This document shows, piece by piece, positions 47,052-56,090 of a stretch of DNA of 64,000 nucleotides (position 1 is the first letter of the stretch; each line of letters opens with the position of its first letter). The stretch is from Mucilaginibacter sp. 14171R-50 (GTDB lineage Bacteria > Bacteroidota > Bacteroidia > Sphingobacteriales > Sphingobacteriaceae). Both the position numbers and the translations under genes were made by a program. The DNA lies in the NCBI RefSeq assembly GCF_010093045.1, contig NZ_CP048115.1, positions 124,001-188,000 of the forward strand, in the 5' to 3' direction. The notes beneath the pieces are model-generated. The model did no database searches, was not told the DNA's origin, and saw only the letters and a program-made list of their open reading frames with translations.

Positions 47052-47414
47052 ATGATACAAAGCGGTTTATTTCAGCAGGGTGATGCCATTGAATGGCAAC
47101 AGGTTGGCGATGGGGTACAGCGGCAGGTTTTTGGCTATGATGATAAGCTGATGATGGTAAAGGTAAGATTTAGCAAAGGGGCTTGCGGTGCCCTGCACAG
47201 CCATGCGCACGCGCAGGTTAGCTATGTAGAAAGTGGCGCATTTGAAATGACAATGGGCGAAACGGTAAAGATCATTAGTAAAGGTGATGGGTATTATGTG
47301 CCGCCGTTTACGGTGCACGGCTGCGTTTGCCTGGAAGACGGTATGCTGATTGACGCCTTTAGCCCCGCCCGCTGGGATTTTTTAGCTGCCGATAGCGAAC
47401 AATATACTTTGTAA
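47052..47414 (+). CDS. kdgF: KdgF: unsaturated uronate linearising cupin
   Basis: This 120-residue single-domain cupin carries the metal site GALHSHAHAQ (His49, His51 and Gln55) with His89 in PFTVHGCV, and Asp101 in IDAFSPAR at the place of the KdgF active-site Asp. KdgF opens 4,5-unsaturated monouronate rings to the linear keto form used by KduI. The gene follows GH88 by 3 bp and precedes uxuA by 23 bp. The pairing GH88-KdgF-KduI makes a consistent route. Confidence 0.9.
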   Translation: MIQSGLFQQGDAIEWQQVGDGVQRQVFGYDDKLMMVKVRFSKGACGALHSHAHAQVSYVESGAFEMTMGETVKIISKGDGYYVPPFTVHGCVCLEDGMLIDAFSPARWDFLAADSEQYTL

Positions 47415-47437
47415 ATTAGGCGATCAAAACTACTTAA

Positions 47438-48625
47438 ATGAGCTTAGAACAAACATGGCGCTGGTACGGCCCTGATGACCCGGTGACGTTGGCCGATGCC
47501 ACGCAAGCCGGTGCCACAGGTATTGTTACCGCCCTGCACCACATCCCCAATGGCGAAGTTTGGCCGGTAGAAGAGATCTTGAAACGGAAAAAGCTGATAG
47601 AGGAAGCAGGACTAAGATGGTCGGTAATTGAAAGTGTTCCCGTACACGAGGACATCAAAAAACGAAGCGGCAACTATGAGCGGTACATCCAAAATTACCG
47701 CCAAAGCCTGCTTAATATAGGGCAATGCGGTATAAACATTGTTTGCTATAATTTTATGCCGGTGCTCGACTGGACCCGCACCGACCTGGACTACCCCATG
47801 CCCGATGGCTCTACCGCGTTAAGGTTTGACACCACTGCCTTCGCCGCTTTCGATATTTATATTCTGAACAGGCCGGGCGCGGAACACGACCATCCGGAAG
47901 CCATAAAGTTAAAGGCAAAGGCATACCACGATAGTTTAAGCGAAGCCGCCAAACAGCAATTGGTAAAAAACATAATAGCCGGCTTGCCCGGGTCAGAGGA
48001 GGGTTACACCCCGGCCGGGTTTTTAAATATGTTGGCCTCGTACGGCCATATCAGCGCGCAAGCACTGAAAGCCAACCTGGCGCATTTTCTGCACGAGGTT
48101 ATTCCGGCAGCAGAGCAGGGTGGCGTGCTAATATGCATCCATCCCGACGACCCGCCTTACCCTATTCTCGGCCTGCCGCGCGTGGTAAGTAACGAACAGG
48201 ATATTATGGATATTTACAACGCCATAGATAGCCCAAATAACGGCCTTACCTTTTGCACCGGATCGTTCGGGGTAATAGCAAGTAACGATTTGCCGGGAAT
48301 GGTTGAGCGCCTGGGCCATCGCATCCACTTTATCCATCTGCGCAGCACTAAACGCGACGATGAGGGCAACTTTCATGAAGCCGACCACCTTACCGGCGAT
48401 GTGGATATGTACGCCGTGATGAAAGCCCTGCTGCTGGAACAGCAGAAAAGGGTAACTGCGGGCCGAACAGATACCATCATGCCCTTCCGCCCGGACCACG
48501 GGCATAAAATGCTCGATGACCTGCACAAAAAAACAAATCCCGGGTACTCGGCCATTGGCCGCCTGCGCGGGCTGGCCGAATTGCGCGGGCTGGAACTGGG
48601 TATCAAAAGATCATTAGAAATTTAA
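47438..48625 (+). CDS. uxuA: Mannonate dehydratase
   Basis: This 395-residue TIM-barrel enzyme dehydrates D-mannonate to KDG. The family sequence includes [56 protein letters not shown] and [14 protein letters not shown], covering the metal-binding His and Cys. It shows that the locus also handles ordinary glucuronate via fructuronate and mannonate, joining the unsaturated branch at KDG. The glucuronate isomerase (UxaC) is not in this window; fructuronate reduction could be done by the SDR enzyme of the leftward operon. Confidence 0.95.
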   Translation: MSLEQTWRWYGPDDPVTLADATQAGATGIVTALHHIPNGEVWPVEEILKRKKLIEEAGLRWSVIESVPVHEDIKKRSGNYERYIQNYRQSLLNIGQCGINIVCYNFMPVLDWTRTDLDYPMPDGSTALRFDTTAFAAFDIYILNRPGAEHDHPEAIKLKAKAYHDSLSEAAKQQLVKNIIAGLPGSEEGYTPAGFLNMLASYGHISAQALKANLAHFLHEVIPAAEQGGVLICIHPDDPPYPILGLPRVVSNEQDIMDIYNAIDSPNNGLTFCTGSFGVIASNDLPGMVERLGHRIHFIHLRSTKRDDEGNFHEADHLTGDVDMYAVMKALLLEQQKRVTAGRTDTIMPFRPDHGHKMLDDLHKKTNPGYSAIGRLRGLAELRGLELGIKRSLEI

Positions 48626-48631
48626 TTTGAC

Positions 48632-49723
48632 ATGAAAAAGATCCTCTGTTTTTTGACCCTCGCGCTTGTAACTTTTTGTGCCGACGCGCAGTTTGTAAGC
48701 CTTGACAAAAACGAGGTAAAACTGATGCGCGAAACCCTCAAAAAAGACAGAAATTTCTCGAAAATATTCAGGAATTTTCAAGTAATTGCCATCCAATCGC
48801 TGAGTGAAACTCCCAACCCGATAGCAGTTATTTTGTCGCAGGGCCTGCTCGCCGGCGACCCCAGGAAGACCGCAAGCCTGAAAGCCCTGGAAGATGCCAC
48901 TAAGGTTTACGCGCTGGCATTTGCCTACAAAATATCGGGAAAAACCGCTTATCTGAACAAAGCAACAGACTTTTTTACCGCCTGGGCAAAGATCAACAAA
49001 GCCACCGACGACCCCATCAACCAAACCAAACTGGAAGACATGGTTACCGCGTACGACCTTGTGAGAGAGGATGTTACAGCAGAAAGCCGCACCCTTACAG
49101 ACGATTGGCTGCGCAGCATTGCCGATGCAATGGTGGATAGCAAATACGCCAAAGGCAGCCGCGGCACCGCCATTAACAACTGGAACTCGCACCGTATCAA
49201 GATGATAACGCTGATAGCCTATACGTTGCACAATAACAAATACGATGGCATCATCACTACAGAAATTGAAAAACAGCTTAACGTAAACTTAAACCCTGAT
49301 GGCACCACGCACGACCTGATGGAACGCGACGCCTTCCATTACCAAACTTATGATATTGAGCCACTTATATCGGCTTGCATAGCCATTTACCGGGCAACAG
49401 GCAAAAATTATTTTGACTGGGAAACCGCCAACGGATCTACCATAAAAAACTGCGTTGATTATATGACACCCTATATGACCGGCGAAAAAACCCACCCGGA
49501 ATTTGTAAAAAGTACCGTTCCCTTTGATAAAAAACGGGCCGAAAACGGCGAAAAGGGCTATGCGCCAGGTACATTGTTCGAGCCTGTTAACGGCGTTCAC
49601 ACCTTCTCGCTGGCAGCTTACTTTGATAAAGGATATAACAAAATAATCCACCTGGCTATGCACGATGACAACTACTTGAACTGGCGAATGGCACTTAATG
49701 CTTTTACTGTTGTAAAACCATAA
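48632..49723 (+). CDS. Alginate-lyase superfamily (PF05426-like) polysaccharide lyase, possibly PL38-type
   Basis: This 363-residue protein has a signal peptide (to about 19) and an alpha/alpha toroid. Conserved blocks are GTAINNWNSHRIKM (Asn and His) near residue 183, LMERDAFHYQTYDIEPLI near 229 and a C-terminal region with the ALNAF end. These place it in the alginate-lyase superfamily (PF05426). The style resembles PL38, known for glucuronan or alginate lyases, but that subfamily call is tentative. It is the last gene of the rightward operon, 6 bp after uxuA, and is followed by a strong terminator. Confidence 0.75.
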   Translation: MKKILCFLTLALVTFCADAQFVSLDKNEVKLMRETLKKDRNFSKIFRNFQVIAIQSLSETPNPIAVILSQGLLAGDPRKTASLKALEDATKVYALAFAYKISGKTAYLNKATDFFTAWAKINKATDDPINQTKLEDMVTAYDLVREDVTAESRTLTDDWLRSIADAMVDSKYAKGSRGTAINNWNSHRIKMITLIAYTLHNNKYDGIITTEIEKQLNVNLNPDGTTHDLMERDAFHYQTYDIEPLISACIAIYRATGKNYFDWETANGSTIKNCVDYMTPYMTGEKTHPEFVKSTVPFDKKRAENGEKGYAPGTLFEPVNGVHTFSLAAYFDKGYNKIIHLAMHDDNYLNWRMALNAFTVVKP

Positions 49724-49742
49724 CAGACAGCTATTTATGAAT

Positions 49743-49780
49743 AAAAAGGGCGAATGACCATCAGATCATTCGCCCTTTTT
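49743..49780. terminator. Strong bidirectional terminator
   Basis: AAAAAGGGCGAATGA and TCATTCGCCCTTTTT form a perfect 15-bp stem with an eight-base loop. It ends the rightward polyuronate operon, and on the minus strand it may also end the tRNA-Gln transcript. Confidence 0.93.
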
Positions 49781-49782
49781 AG

Positions 49783-49853
49783 TTTTCCTGAATGGATTCG
49801 AACCACTACTAACAGAGTCAGAGTCTGGTGTGCTACCGTTACACTACAGGAAA
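49783..49853 (-). tRNA. tRNA-Gln (anticodon CTG)
   Basis: On the minus strand a cloverleaf is readable. The acceptor stem TTTCCTG pairs perfectly with CAGGAAA. The D-arm is GTGTAACGGTAGCAC. The anticodon loop CTCTGAC gives anticodon CTG for Gln (CAG codon). The T-arm is AGTGG-TTCGAAT-CCATT. One anticodon-stem pair (C27-T43) is mismatched. CCA is not encoded. Confidence 0.88.
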
Positions 49854-49963
49854 ATAGCGGTATTGCTTAATGCTGCAAAAGTATAAAATTGACAGATGTT
49901 TGCAACCATAATGCAGTAAAATTTCTCCGGTCTCTTTAAGCTATGGGTTTATACATGTCTATC

Positions 49964-50002
49964 ATTGTCCTAAAGAGATTGCTTCGTTCCTCGCAATGAC
50001 GT
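49964..50002. repeat. Putative dispersed inverted-repeat element
   Basis: TCATTG...GAGATTGCTTCGTTCCTCGCAATGA has inverted ends (TCATTG/CAATGA and ATTGC/GCAAT). Sequences with the pattern ATTGCGAGGAACGAAGCAATC recur in many bacterial genomes, but only one copy is present in this window. Confidence 0.45.
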
Positions 50003-50064
50003 GGTGAAGAACTTCGCAACGGTGACACTGGTGAAACACATCTCTCCATTCATCTGCCATCCAA

Positions 50065-52236
50065 CTATATATTCCACCAATAGGTCCATTTAATGGTAAA
50101 CTGCCTGTTTTTAACAGTGAAGGGCGATGGGATGGAGTTATCGCCATAAACGATAAACAGGTCGGATGCTGGTTTGTAGCGCCATTGCAGGCGGCTGTTG
50201 ATATTCATGTTGCGTGCCTGCTCGTTGTATTGCACATACGTAGTAAAATACAGCGTATTGGTAAAGGTAACATCAGCCCGCGGACCAATGAGCCAGAATT
50301 TATTACGGCCATATGGCGCGGGCAATTGCAGATCGTTGTATGAGGCATTTAATATCAGGTTAACATACGGCTGAAAACGGTAGCCCAACTGCCCTACCAA
50401 CGTGGTTTTGGTACCGTTATCATAATAACCGCCGCGGGCAACCTCAAAAAGATATGTAAACACGCTTTGTGGTTTTGATGCGTATTGTACATCGATGGTG
50501 TTCCAATGGCTTTTAAAGCCCACGGGCAGGCTGTCCTTACCGGTATTGGTAGGGTCGTATTCGCGCAGCAGCTTCACATAATCATCAAGCGCGGATATGG
50601 TTAAGGTACCACGGTTGCGGAAGGTGATCAGGTAGCTGAGGATGCTTTCGTTATCGGTTGGTTTATAAGCCTCGTCAAAAAAGTAAATACCGGTGTACTG
50701 CAGGCCATGTGATAATACCACCCCGCTTTTAGGAAAAAAGTTGTGCTGCAGCAGCGGGTTCAACTTATTATAACCGGTACGGGGTACATAGCCCACTTCG
50801 GCGTTGTAATCTTTACCTACATATTGCTGTTGCAAGGCCGCTGTCCAGTATTTGCTTAGGTATTGCAAATTGGCCGCCTGCACAAATTCGCGCCCTTTTA
50901 CCCCTGCCGTAAAAGATTTTAAACCCAGTAGCTTGCCGGTCCATTGGTTGTTTGATGATGCCAGGTTAAATTCGGCGCCTATGTTACGGTTGTACGCGTT
51001 GGCTGCACTACCCGGTGCGGGGGCGCTGCCGGTACCGTCCTTATTTACAAACATAAAACCAATATTCGACCGCGAGAAAACCCGCCTTTGCAGGGTTACT
51101 ATGCCAAAGTTTTGCCCCGGTAAATTATCAGACGATGACTGCCCGGTTTGTATATCCATTACCCCTACGCGCCAGTCCTTATCAATTTTGCCGGTTAGCC
51201 TTGCACCGGCCCTTATAGGCGCGTTAAGCCCAATCCGGCGCGAAAAGAACGGCCTGATATCGCCATAACCAAAGTTTGCGAACAGGTCGCCGTTCTCCAG
51301 AAAAAACTGACGCTTTTCGGGGAAGAACAGCTCATACCTGTTCAAGTTTATCACCTGCTGATCCACATCCACCTGCGAAAAATCGGGGTTAACGGTCATG
51401 TCCAGGTTAAGCGACGATGTAAGCCCTACCTTTACATCACCCCCAATTTCTTTACGCCAAACTGCCGGTTTATTGCTCTGAAAATCTTTGGTGATGCCAC
51501 CCAATGCGTAAGGGATGACTGATATGTTATGTGTAGCCACCGGCGGCGCTTCATCCCAAACAACCGTACCGGTGTAAGCCAGCGCGGCGGTTGGGAATTG
51601 TCTTGGTATAGGTGTCCAGCTCGATTTCTCGGTAGTGACCAGATCATTGCGGCTAAAGTTGATCCCCCACTCTTTTATGCCTTTTTTGTAACGAATACTT
51701 TTAAAAGGAATGGCCGCTTCGAACACCCATTTATCCGGATAATTTTTTACAGCCGAGTACCACTTGTTATCCCAGCTCAGGTCAACCTTGCTGCCTTCAT
51801 ACATGGTGCCATCCCATTGGGCCCCTGCCGCGTTGGCGCCAAAGCTAAAGCCATCGGTACGGGCATCAAAGGGGTCCATAAAAAAAATGAAGTTATCGTT
51901 CTTTAAAAAACTGAAATCGCGCTTCAGCGATTCGACCATGTATCCCGCCTTTGGCGTATAGCAAACCGCCGATATGTAAAAGTTATCGTTATCATAGGCC
52001 AGGCGAACTACTGTGCGTAGTTTGGCAAGGCTGGTATCCATAGGCAATACCATAAAAAACGGGCTTGTGGTATCGGCCTTAAGCCAGTCGGCTTCGTCGA
52101 GCAAGCCATCAATTTTTATGGGTGACCCCGCCCGCTTGATGTGGTACCGGTAGCCGGCGTTCTTTTTTTGGGCGAAAACAAAACTACTAAACATGCAACA
52201 GCACATTAGTAATAGGGTAAACTTTGGTTTTAGCAA
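50065..52236 (-). CDS. DUF5916 / CBM9-like domain outer-membrane protein
   Basis: This 723-residue protein uses TTG as start (52236; LKPKFTLLL), giving a proper signal peptide; the next in-frame ATG (52206) falls inside it. Residues about 35-210 form a carbohydrate-binding family 9-like domain (PIKIDGLLDEADWLKAD, DNFIFFMDPFDARTDGFSFGANAAGAQWDG). The remaining 500 residues are DUF5916, an outer-membrane barrel-like region (NPDFSQVDVDQQVINLNRYELFFPEKRQFFLENGDLF). The C-terminus ends in alternating aromatics (TIKWTYWWNI). The role is unknown, and transport or adhesion at the outer membrane is a guess. The gene stands alone. Confidence 0.85.
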   Translation of the reverse strand: MLKPKFTLLLMCCCMFSSFVFAQKKNAGYRYHIKRAGSPIKIDGLLDEADWLKADTTSPFFMVLPMDTSLAKLRTVVRLAYDNDNFYISAVCYTPKAGYMVESLKRDFSFLKNDNFIFFMDPFDARTDGFSFGANAAGAQWDGTMYEGSKVDLSWDNKWYSAVKNYPDKWVFEAAIPFKSIRYKKGIKEWGINFSRNDLVTTEKSSWTPIPRQFPTAALAYTGTVVWDEAPPVATHNISVIPYALGGITKDFQSNKPAVWRKEIGGDVKVGLTSSLNLDMTVNPDFSQVDVDQQVINLNRYELFFPEKRQFFLENGDLFANFGYGDIRPFFSRRIGLNAPIRAGARLTGKIDKDWRVGVMDIQTGQSSSDNLPGQNFGIVTLQRRVFSRSNIGFMFVNKDGTGSAPAPGSAANAYNRNIGAEFNLASSNNQWTGKLLGLKSFTAGVKGREFVQAANLQYLSKYWTAALQQQYVGKDYNAEVGYVPRTGYNKLNPLLQHNFFPKSGVVLSHGLQYTGIYFFDEAYKPTDNESILSYLITFRNRGTLTISALDDYVKLLREYDPTNTGKDSLPVGFKSHWNTIDVQYASKPQSVFTYLFEVARGGYYDNGTKTTLVGQLGYRFQPYVNLILNASYNDLQLPAPYGRNKFWLIGPRADVTFTNTLYFTTYVQYNEQARNMNINSRLQWRYKPASDLFIVYGDNSIPSPFTVKNRQFTIKWTYWWNI

Positions 52237-52437
52237 TTGGTATGGTACTTAGGATGTGAGATAATACCACCGCTATTGTGTTAACGGTACACAATAATAT
52301 AAATATTAAATTAAAATAGCTAACCATGCCTTAGCCACATATGTATTTTTAAAACACGTGCTAATATTGTTACATTGCAGGGGCCTTGATTCACCTTATG
52401 CACGGTTGGGTAAATGCAACAATAAATTAATTCAACA

Positions 52438-52917
52438 ATGAAAAAGTTTTTACATCTGGTTTTACTTTGCATAAGCGCCAATTGCCTTGCACAAGCGCCT
52501 TTGATGCAGCAGCGTACAGTCACCTTTAAAAACCCTCCGGGCTTATCAACGCCTAAAGGGTACTCGCATTTGGCAGAGGTTGACCTGGGCAAAAGCAAAA
52601 TGCTTATTCTGTCGGGCCAGGTGGCTTTAAATGAAAAGGGCGAATTGGTGGGTAAGGAAGATGTCGGCAAACAAAGCGAGCAGGTTTTTGCCAATATTAA
52701 ACATATTGTTGAAGCAGCCGGCGGCACCATGGGGGATGTGATTAAATTGACCTACTATTTGAAAGATGTATCAAAGATACAGGCGGTACGTGATGCGCGC
52801 GATAAGTATATTAACATCCAAACGCCACCGGCCAGCACCCTGGTTGAGGTTAGTAAACTTTTCAGGGATGATATTTTGATAGAAATTGAAGCGACGGCAA
52901 TAATAGAAAAGAAGTAA
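52438..52917 (+). CDS. Exported RidA-family (YjgF/UK114) protein
   Basis: This 159-residue protein has a signal peptide of about 20 residues (MKKFLHLVLLCISANCLAQA) and then a full RidA domain: SHLAEVDLGKSKMLILSGQVALNEKGELVG, QVFANIKHIVEAAGGTMGDVIKLTYYL and VRDARDKYI. RidA enzymes hydrolyse reactive imines and enamines, mostly in the cytosol, so export is unusual and points to a periplasmic variant with another substrate. Its stop overlaps the start of the methyltransferase gene (TAATG), showing coupling. Confidence 0.88.
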   Translation: MKKFLHLVLLCISANCLAQAPLMQQRTVTFKNPPGLSTPKGYSHLAEVDLGKSKMLILSGQVALNEKGELVGKEDVGKQSEQVFANIKHIVEAAGGTMGDVIKLTYYLKDVSKIQAVRDARDKYINIQTPPASTLVEVSKLFRDDILIEIEATAIIEKK

Positions 52918-53570
52918 TGGCAAACAACCTGCAGCAGCTTTACGGCAATATTGATATTTACCTGTTCGACCAGCTTTTAAAAGGGCGCTTTGATGGGTGC
53001 ACAAACGTGCTGGATGTTGGCTGCGGCGGCGGGCGAAACCTCGTATACTTTCTGCAAAACGGCTATGAGGTTTATGGCATCGACCCAAATCCTGAAGCAG
53101 TGGCGCTGGTAAAAGCATTGGCTAAAGAGCTCGCTCCGGCTACTCCGCCAACAAACTTCAGCATAGGCAAGGCAGAACAACTGCCCTTTGAAGATGAAAT
53201 GTTCGACCTGATAGTTTGCAGCGCAGTACTGCATTTTGCAGCCGATAGCAATCACTTCGACGCAATGCTCCGATCAATATGGCGCGCATTAAAAACCGAC
53301 GGTTATTTTTTCGCGCGGCTGGCCTCTGATATTGGGATAGAAGATAAAGTGATTCCCCTGGGCAACAGCCGTTACGCCTTGCCCGATGGCTCCGAACGTT
53401 TTCTGGTGAATGAACAGGTGCTGCTGGAGTATACAGCCAACTTAGGCGGCGAGCTTTTTGAGCCGATAAAAACCACAAACGTGCAAAATTTAAGGTGCAT
53501 GACGACCTGGTGTTTGCGGAAAGCTGCCACGCCTAAGTCCTCTGCAGGAGATAGGACTTTCCCTTTATAA
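52917..53570 (+). CDS. Class I SAM-dependent methyltransferase (217 aa)
   Basis: The protein has motif I VLDVGCGGGRNLVYFLQNG near residue 26, the strand-2 acidic end VYGIDPNPEAV, and motif post-I DLIVCSAVLHFA near 98. It is a small-molecule type methyltransferase of unknown substrate. It is translated from the same mRNA as the exported RidA protein through a stop/start overlap. Confidence 0.87.
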   Translation: MANNLQQLYGNIDIYLFDQLLKGRFDGCTNVLDVGCGGGRNLVYFLQNGYEVYGIDPNPEAVALVKALAKELAPATPPTNFSIGKAEQLPFEDEMFDLIVCSAVLHFAADSNHFDAMLRSIWRALKTDGYFFARLASDIGIEDKVIPLGNSRYALPDGSERFLVNEQVLLEYTANLGGELFEPIKTTNVQNLRCMTTWCLRKAATPKSSAGDRTFPL

Positions 53571-53611
53571 AAACGCAACATCCGTTCATGCTTGAGCGCT
53601 TCACCGTGCAA

Positions 53612-54541
53612 TTAACTTTTAAATCCTTGCAGATCACACTCTAACGCTCTATCCCAATTACCTGTTGTGGCGGCGGCATTATAGGTAGTTTGCAAAAACT
53701 GCATCAGGGTATCTTCGGGGTTGGCGGCTTGCTGCACCATTTCGTACATTAAAAAATATTCGCCCATTTCCTGGCTGTAAAACGCTTCGGGCGGGCTTAC
53801 CTGCTGCTTGCCGTAATCTTCGGGAGTTGGGTAACAATAGGCGTAAAATGCCGGCTGGGGGAACGCCTCGCTGCCAGGCCAAAACCCGCATGAGCTAACC
53901 TCGTGTGAGTAGGCTTCCTGCATTACGTTATCGGGCATATTTGGGGCACCACCGGGATGTTTTGGCGCAGGCCTGCCGCTGAAACGGGTAACTGCTAGGT
54001 CGAACGCGCCCCAAAAGAAATGTACCGGGCTGCATTTGCCCAAAAAGCCAGCCCTGAACTCAGTAAAAACATTATGTATCCTGATAAGCGCCTGCCACAG
54101 GTTGTGCATCACCTCCCCATCGTAAGTACATGGGGTTTGGTTCTCGGCAAAGGGTATGGCAGGGTCAACCTCGTTAGGTGCGGCATAAATCTCGACATCA
54201 ACACCCGCCAACCTCAGGTTAGCCATTAACTCGTTGTAGAAAGCTGCAATGGTTTCGGCGCCTAATGCCGATGAGATATTTTCGCCCGTACTGGTGGTGA
54301 TATGCAGTTGATGCTTTATAAAATCAAGGTCTATCTGGAACACGCCGCCGCCGTAGGGTATGCTGCCTGTTGTTAAGCCCGTTGCGCTTACATAAAGCGT
54401 AACCTGCCACGAATGGTTTATCCATGGCATTTTTTTAAGGCGCACCTTGCCTATCATTTGCGTCCACATGTGAACGGTGGCAAGGGTATCTTTCAGGTAA
54501 TGATAATCGAGCTTTGGCCAGGTGTTGGTGGTAGTATTCAT
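53612..54541 (-). CDS. DUF5996 family protein
   Basis: This is a 309-residue soluble protein. The family pattern is visible in the start WPKLDYHYLKDTLATVHMWTQMIGKVRLKKMPWINHSW region, the central VHFFWGAFDLAVTRFSGRPAP, and the C-terminal EVSSCGFWPGSEAFPQPAFYAYCYPTP. DUF5996 proteins have no established function. There is no signal peptide. The gene is convergent with the methyltransferase gene, 41 bp apart. Confidence 0.82.
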   Translation of the reverse strand: MNTTTNTWPKLDYHYLKDTLATVHMWTQMIGKVRLKKMPWINHSWQVTLYVSATGLTTGSIPYGGGVFQIDLDFIKHQLHITTSTGENISSALGAETIAAFYNELMANLRLAGVDVEIYAAPNEVDPAIPFAENQTPCTYDGEVMHNLWQALIRIHNVFTEFRAGFLGKCSPVHFFWGAFDLAVTRFSGRPAPKHPGGAPNMPDNVMQEAYSHEVSSCGFWPGSEAFPQPAFYAYCYPTPEDYGKQQVSPPEAFYSQEMGEYFLMYEMVQQAANPEDTLMQFLQTTYNAAATTGNWDRALECDLQGFKS

Positions 54542-54631
54542 ACGTAAATATACAATTCAAGAAGTATAATATGTGTAATATTCTACTATTTAAATTAGCA
54601 TTACTATATTTAACGACTATAAACTAACATC

Positions 54632-55144
54632 ATGAAACTCACCTTTACGATCGCTTTAATTATTCTTGGCTTATTTGCCAAAGCGCAAAATGTTACATCA
54701 AATATTCTTATTCAAAAAATCAGGGCTAAAGCTCAAAATTATCTTAATTCTAATTCCCATTACCCTAAAAATCGGGCTGCTACAAATTGGAGTGAGGTAT
54801 CTGCAGAGCATCCCCGCATTAATAAAAAAATTTTAGAAAGAACCACTTATCCGGAAATAAATGTAAAAATTGACAGCCTTTTAGCTATTGATAAATCATA
54901 TCCCGGTTACCCTAACACAACAACTATTTATAAAGTGATTCATATTGTACAGGCAAAAGGCTCTACTGTATTTAAATGTTATTCGTTCCAATTTGATAAC
55001 AACCTAAATATTTTACAGGTTGATGAAGGTTCTCCTCAAGAATTAATTGAGCAAAATCAAAAGCTTATGAAACAGGTAGATTTGGCTAAGAGATTGATAA
55101 CAGAAATTTCTGACATGAAATTAGCCATTTTAAAGGCTAATTAA
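54632..55144 (+). CDS. Hypothetical secreted protein (170 aa), AT-rich
   Basis: This protein has a signal peptide of about 18 residues (MKLTFTIALIILGLFAKAQ). The mature part is mixed helix and strand without a motif I know, with charged C-terminal coiled segments (EQNQKLMKQVDLAKRLITEISDM). Its base composition is visibly more AT-rich and its codon choice different from its neighbours (many AAT, AAA and TTA codons), which suggests recent transfer or weak constraint. A promoter is plausible in the AT-rich gap upstream. Confidence 0.6.
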   Translation: MKLTFTIALIILGLFAKAQNVTSNILIQKIRAKAQNYLNSNSHYPKNRAATNWSEVSAEHPRINKKILERTTYPEINVKIDSLLAIDKSYPGYPNTTTIYKVIHIVQAKGSTVFKCYSFQFDNNLNILQVDEGSPQELIEQNQKLMKQVDLAKRLITEISDMKLAILKAN

Positions 55145-55224
55145 AATGCCTTGCAATAACCAAAAAAGGCGATGGACTCCTCAGCCCACCGCCCCGTCAT
55201 TATAGTCAGTCAGTATAGTTTCAG

Positions 55225-55296
55225 ACGTCGCGGGTAGATTCGAACTACCGTTAAATGGTTTTGCAGACCAACACCTATCCTCTCGGCCACGCGACT
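55225..55296 (-). tRNA. tRNA-Cys (anticodon GCA)
   Basis: On the minus strand: acceptor strand AGTCGCG pairs with CGCGACG apart from the terminal pair. The D-arm is GCCGAGAGGATAGGT. The anticodon loop CTGCAAA gives anticodon GCA. The T-arm is GGTAG-TTCGAAT-CTACC. The discriminator is U, as is usual for tRNA-Cys. It lies 17 bp after the peroxiredoxin gene on the same strand and may share its transcript. Confidence 0.88.
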
Positions 55297-55312
55297 TTAT
55301 CTTTCAGCCCGA

Positions 55313-55948
55313 TTATTTATTAGGCTGCGGCGTTGTACGCAAATACGGTTTTACCTCTTTAAAACCTTTAGGGAATTTAGCCGGGATATCTTCTGTTTTG
55401 ATTGATGGCAGCACCACTACATCTTCGCCATCTTTCCAATCCGCAGGGGTTGCTACGCTATGATAGGCGGTTAACTGCAGACTGTCTATCACTCTTAATA
55501 TCTCCTGGAAATTACGACCGGTTGAGGCAGGGTAGCTGATGATCAGTTTTATCTTTTTATCCGGGCCTATCACAAACAGCGAGCGTACGGTAGCTGTTAG
55601 CGAGGCATTGGGGTGTATCATATCATAAGCCTGCGATATCTCGCGGTTCTCATCGCCAATAATAGGGAAGTTAACCTCAACATGCTGCGTTTCGTTGATA
55701 TCCTTTATCCAACCTTTGTGCGATTCTACATTATCGGTGCTTAAGGCTACTACTTTTACATTACGCTTCGCAAACTCATCTTTAAGGGCAGCTGTTTTAC
55801 CAAGTTCGGTGGTGCAAACGGGGGTATAGTCGGCCGGGTGCGAGAAAAGCACTCCCCAGCTATCGCCCAGGTATTCGTAAAAATCAATTTCGCCTTGTGA
55901 TGTTTGTGCTTTAAAATTTGGGGCGTCGTCGCCAATTCGTAAACTCAT
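55313..55948 (-). CDS. Peroxiredoxin, Prx6-type (1-Cys)
   Basis: This 211-residue thiol peroxidase has peroxidatic Cys45 in SHPADYTPVCTTELG, the PxxxTxxC motif. The C-terminal extension, with the dimerisation region and RVIDSLQLTAYHSVATPADWKDGE, is typical of the Prx6 group. It reduces hydrogen or organic peroxides in the cytosol, with thiol recycling by an external reductant. It is preceded by a SAM-I riboswitch with its own promoter 143 bp upstream of the ATG. That places an oxidative-stress enzyme under sulfur-metabolite control, which is not the usual arrangement. Confidence 0.95.
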   Translation of the reverse strand: MSLRIGDDAPNFKAQTSQGEIDFYEYLGDSWGVLFSHPADYTPVCTTELGKTAALKDEFAKRNVKVVALSTDNVESHKGWIKDINETQHVEVNFPIIGDENREISQAYDMIHPNASLTATVRSLFVIGPDKKIKLIISYPASTGRNFQEILRVIDSLQLTAYHSVATPADWKDGEDVVVLPSIKTEDIPAKFPKGFKEVKPYLRTTPQPNK

Positions 55949-56090
55949 GGTTTTTTTGTTTTAAGTTGATATTAATACGTAGCATAGCTATGTTTAAAAG
56001 TAGCAAAAAACTTATACAAGAAATTTAAAGGGATGCCGGCAGATGCAAGAGCATGTTTTGGATGCAAAACACGTTGGTCTTTTAAATCAG

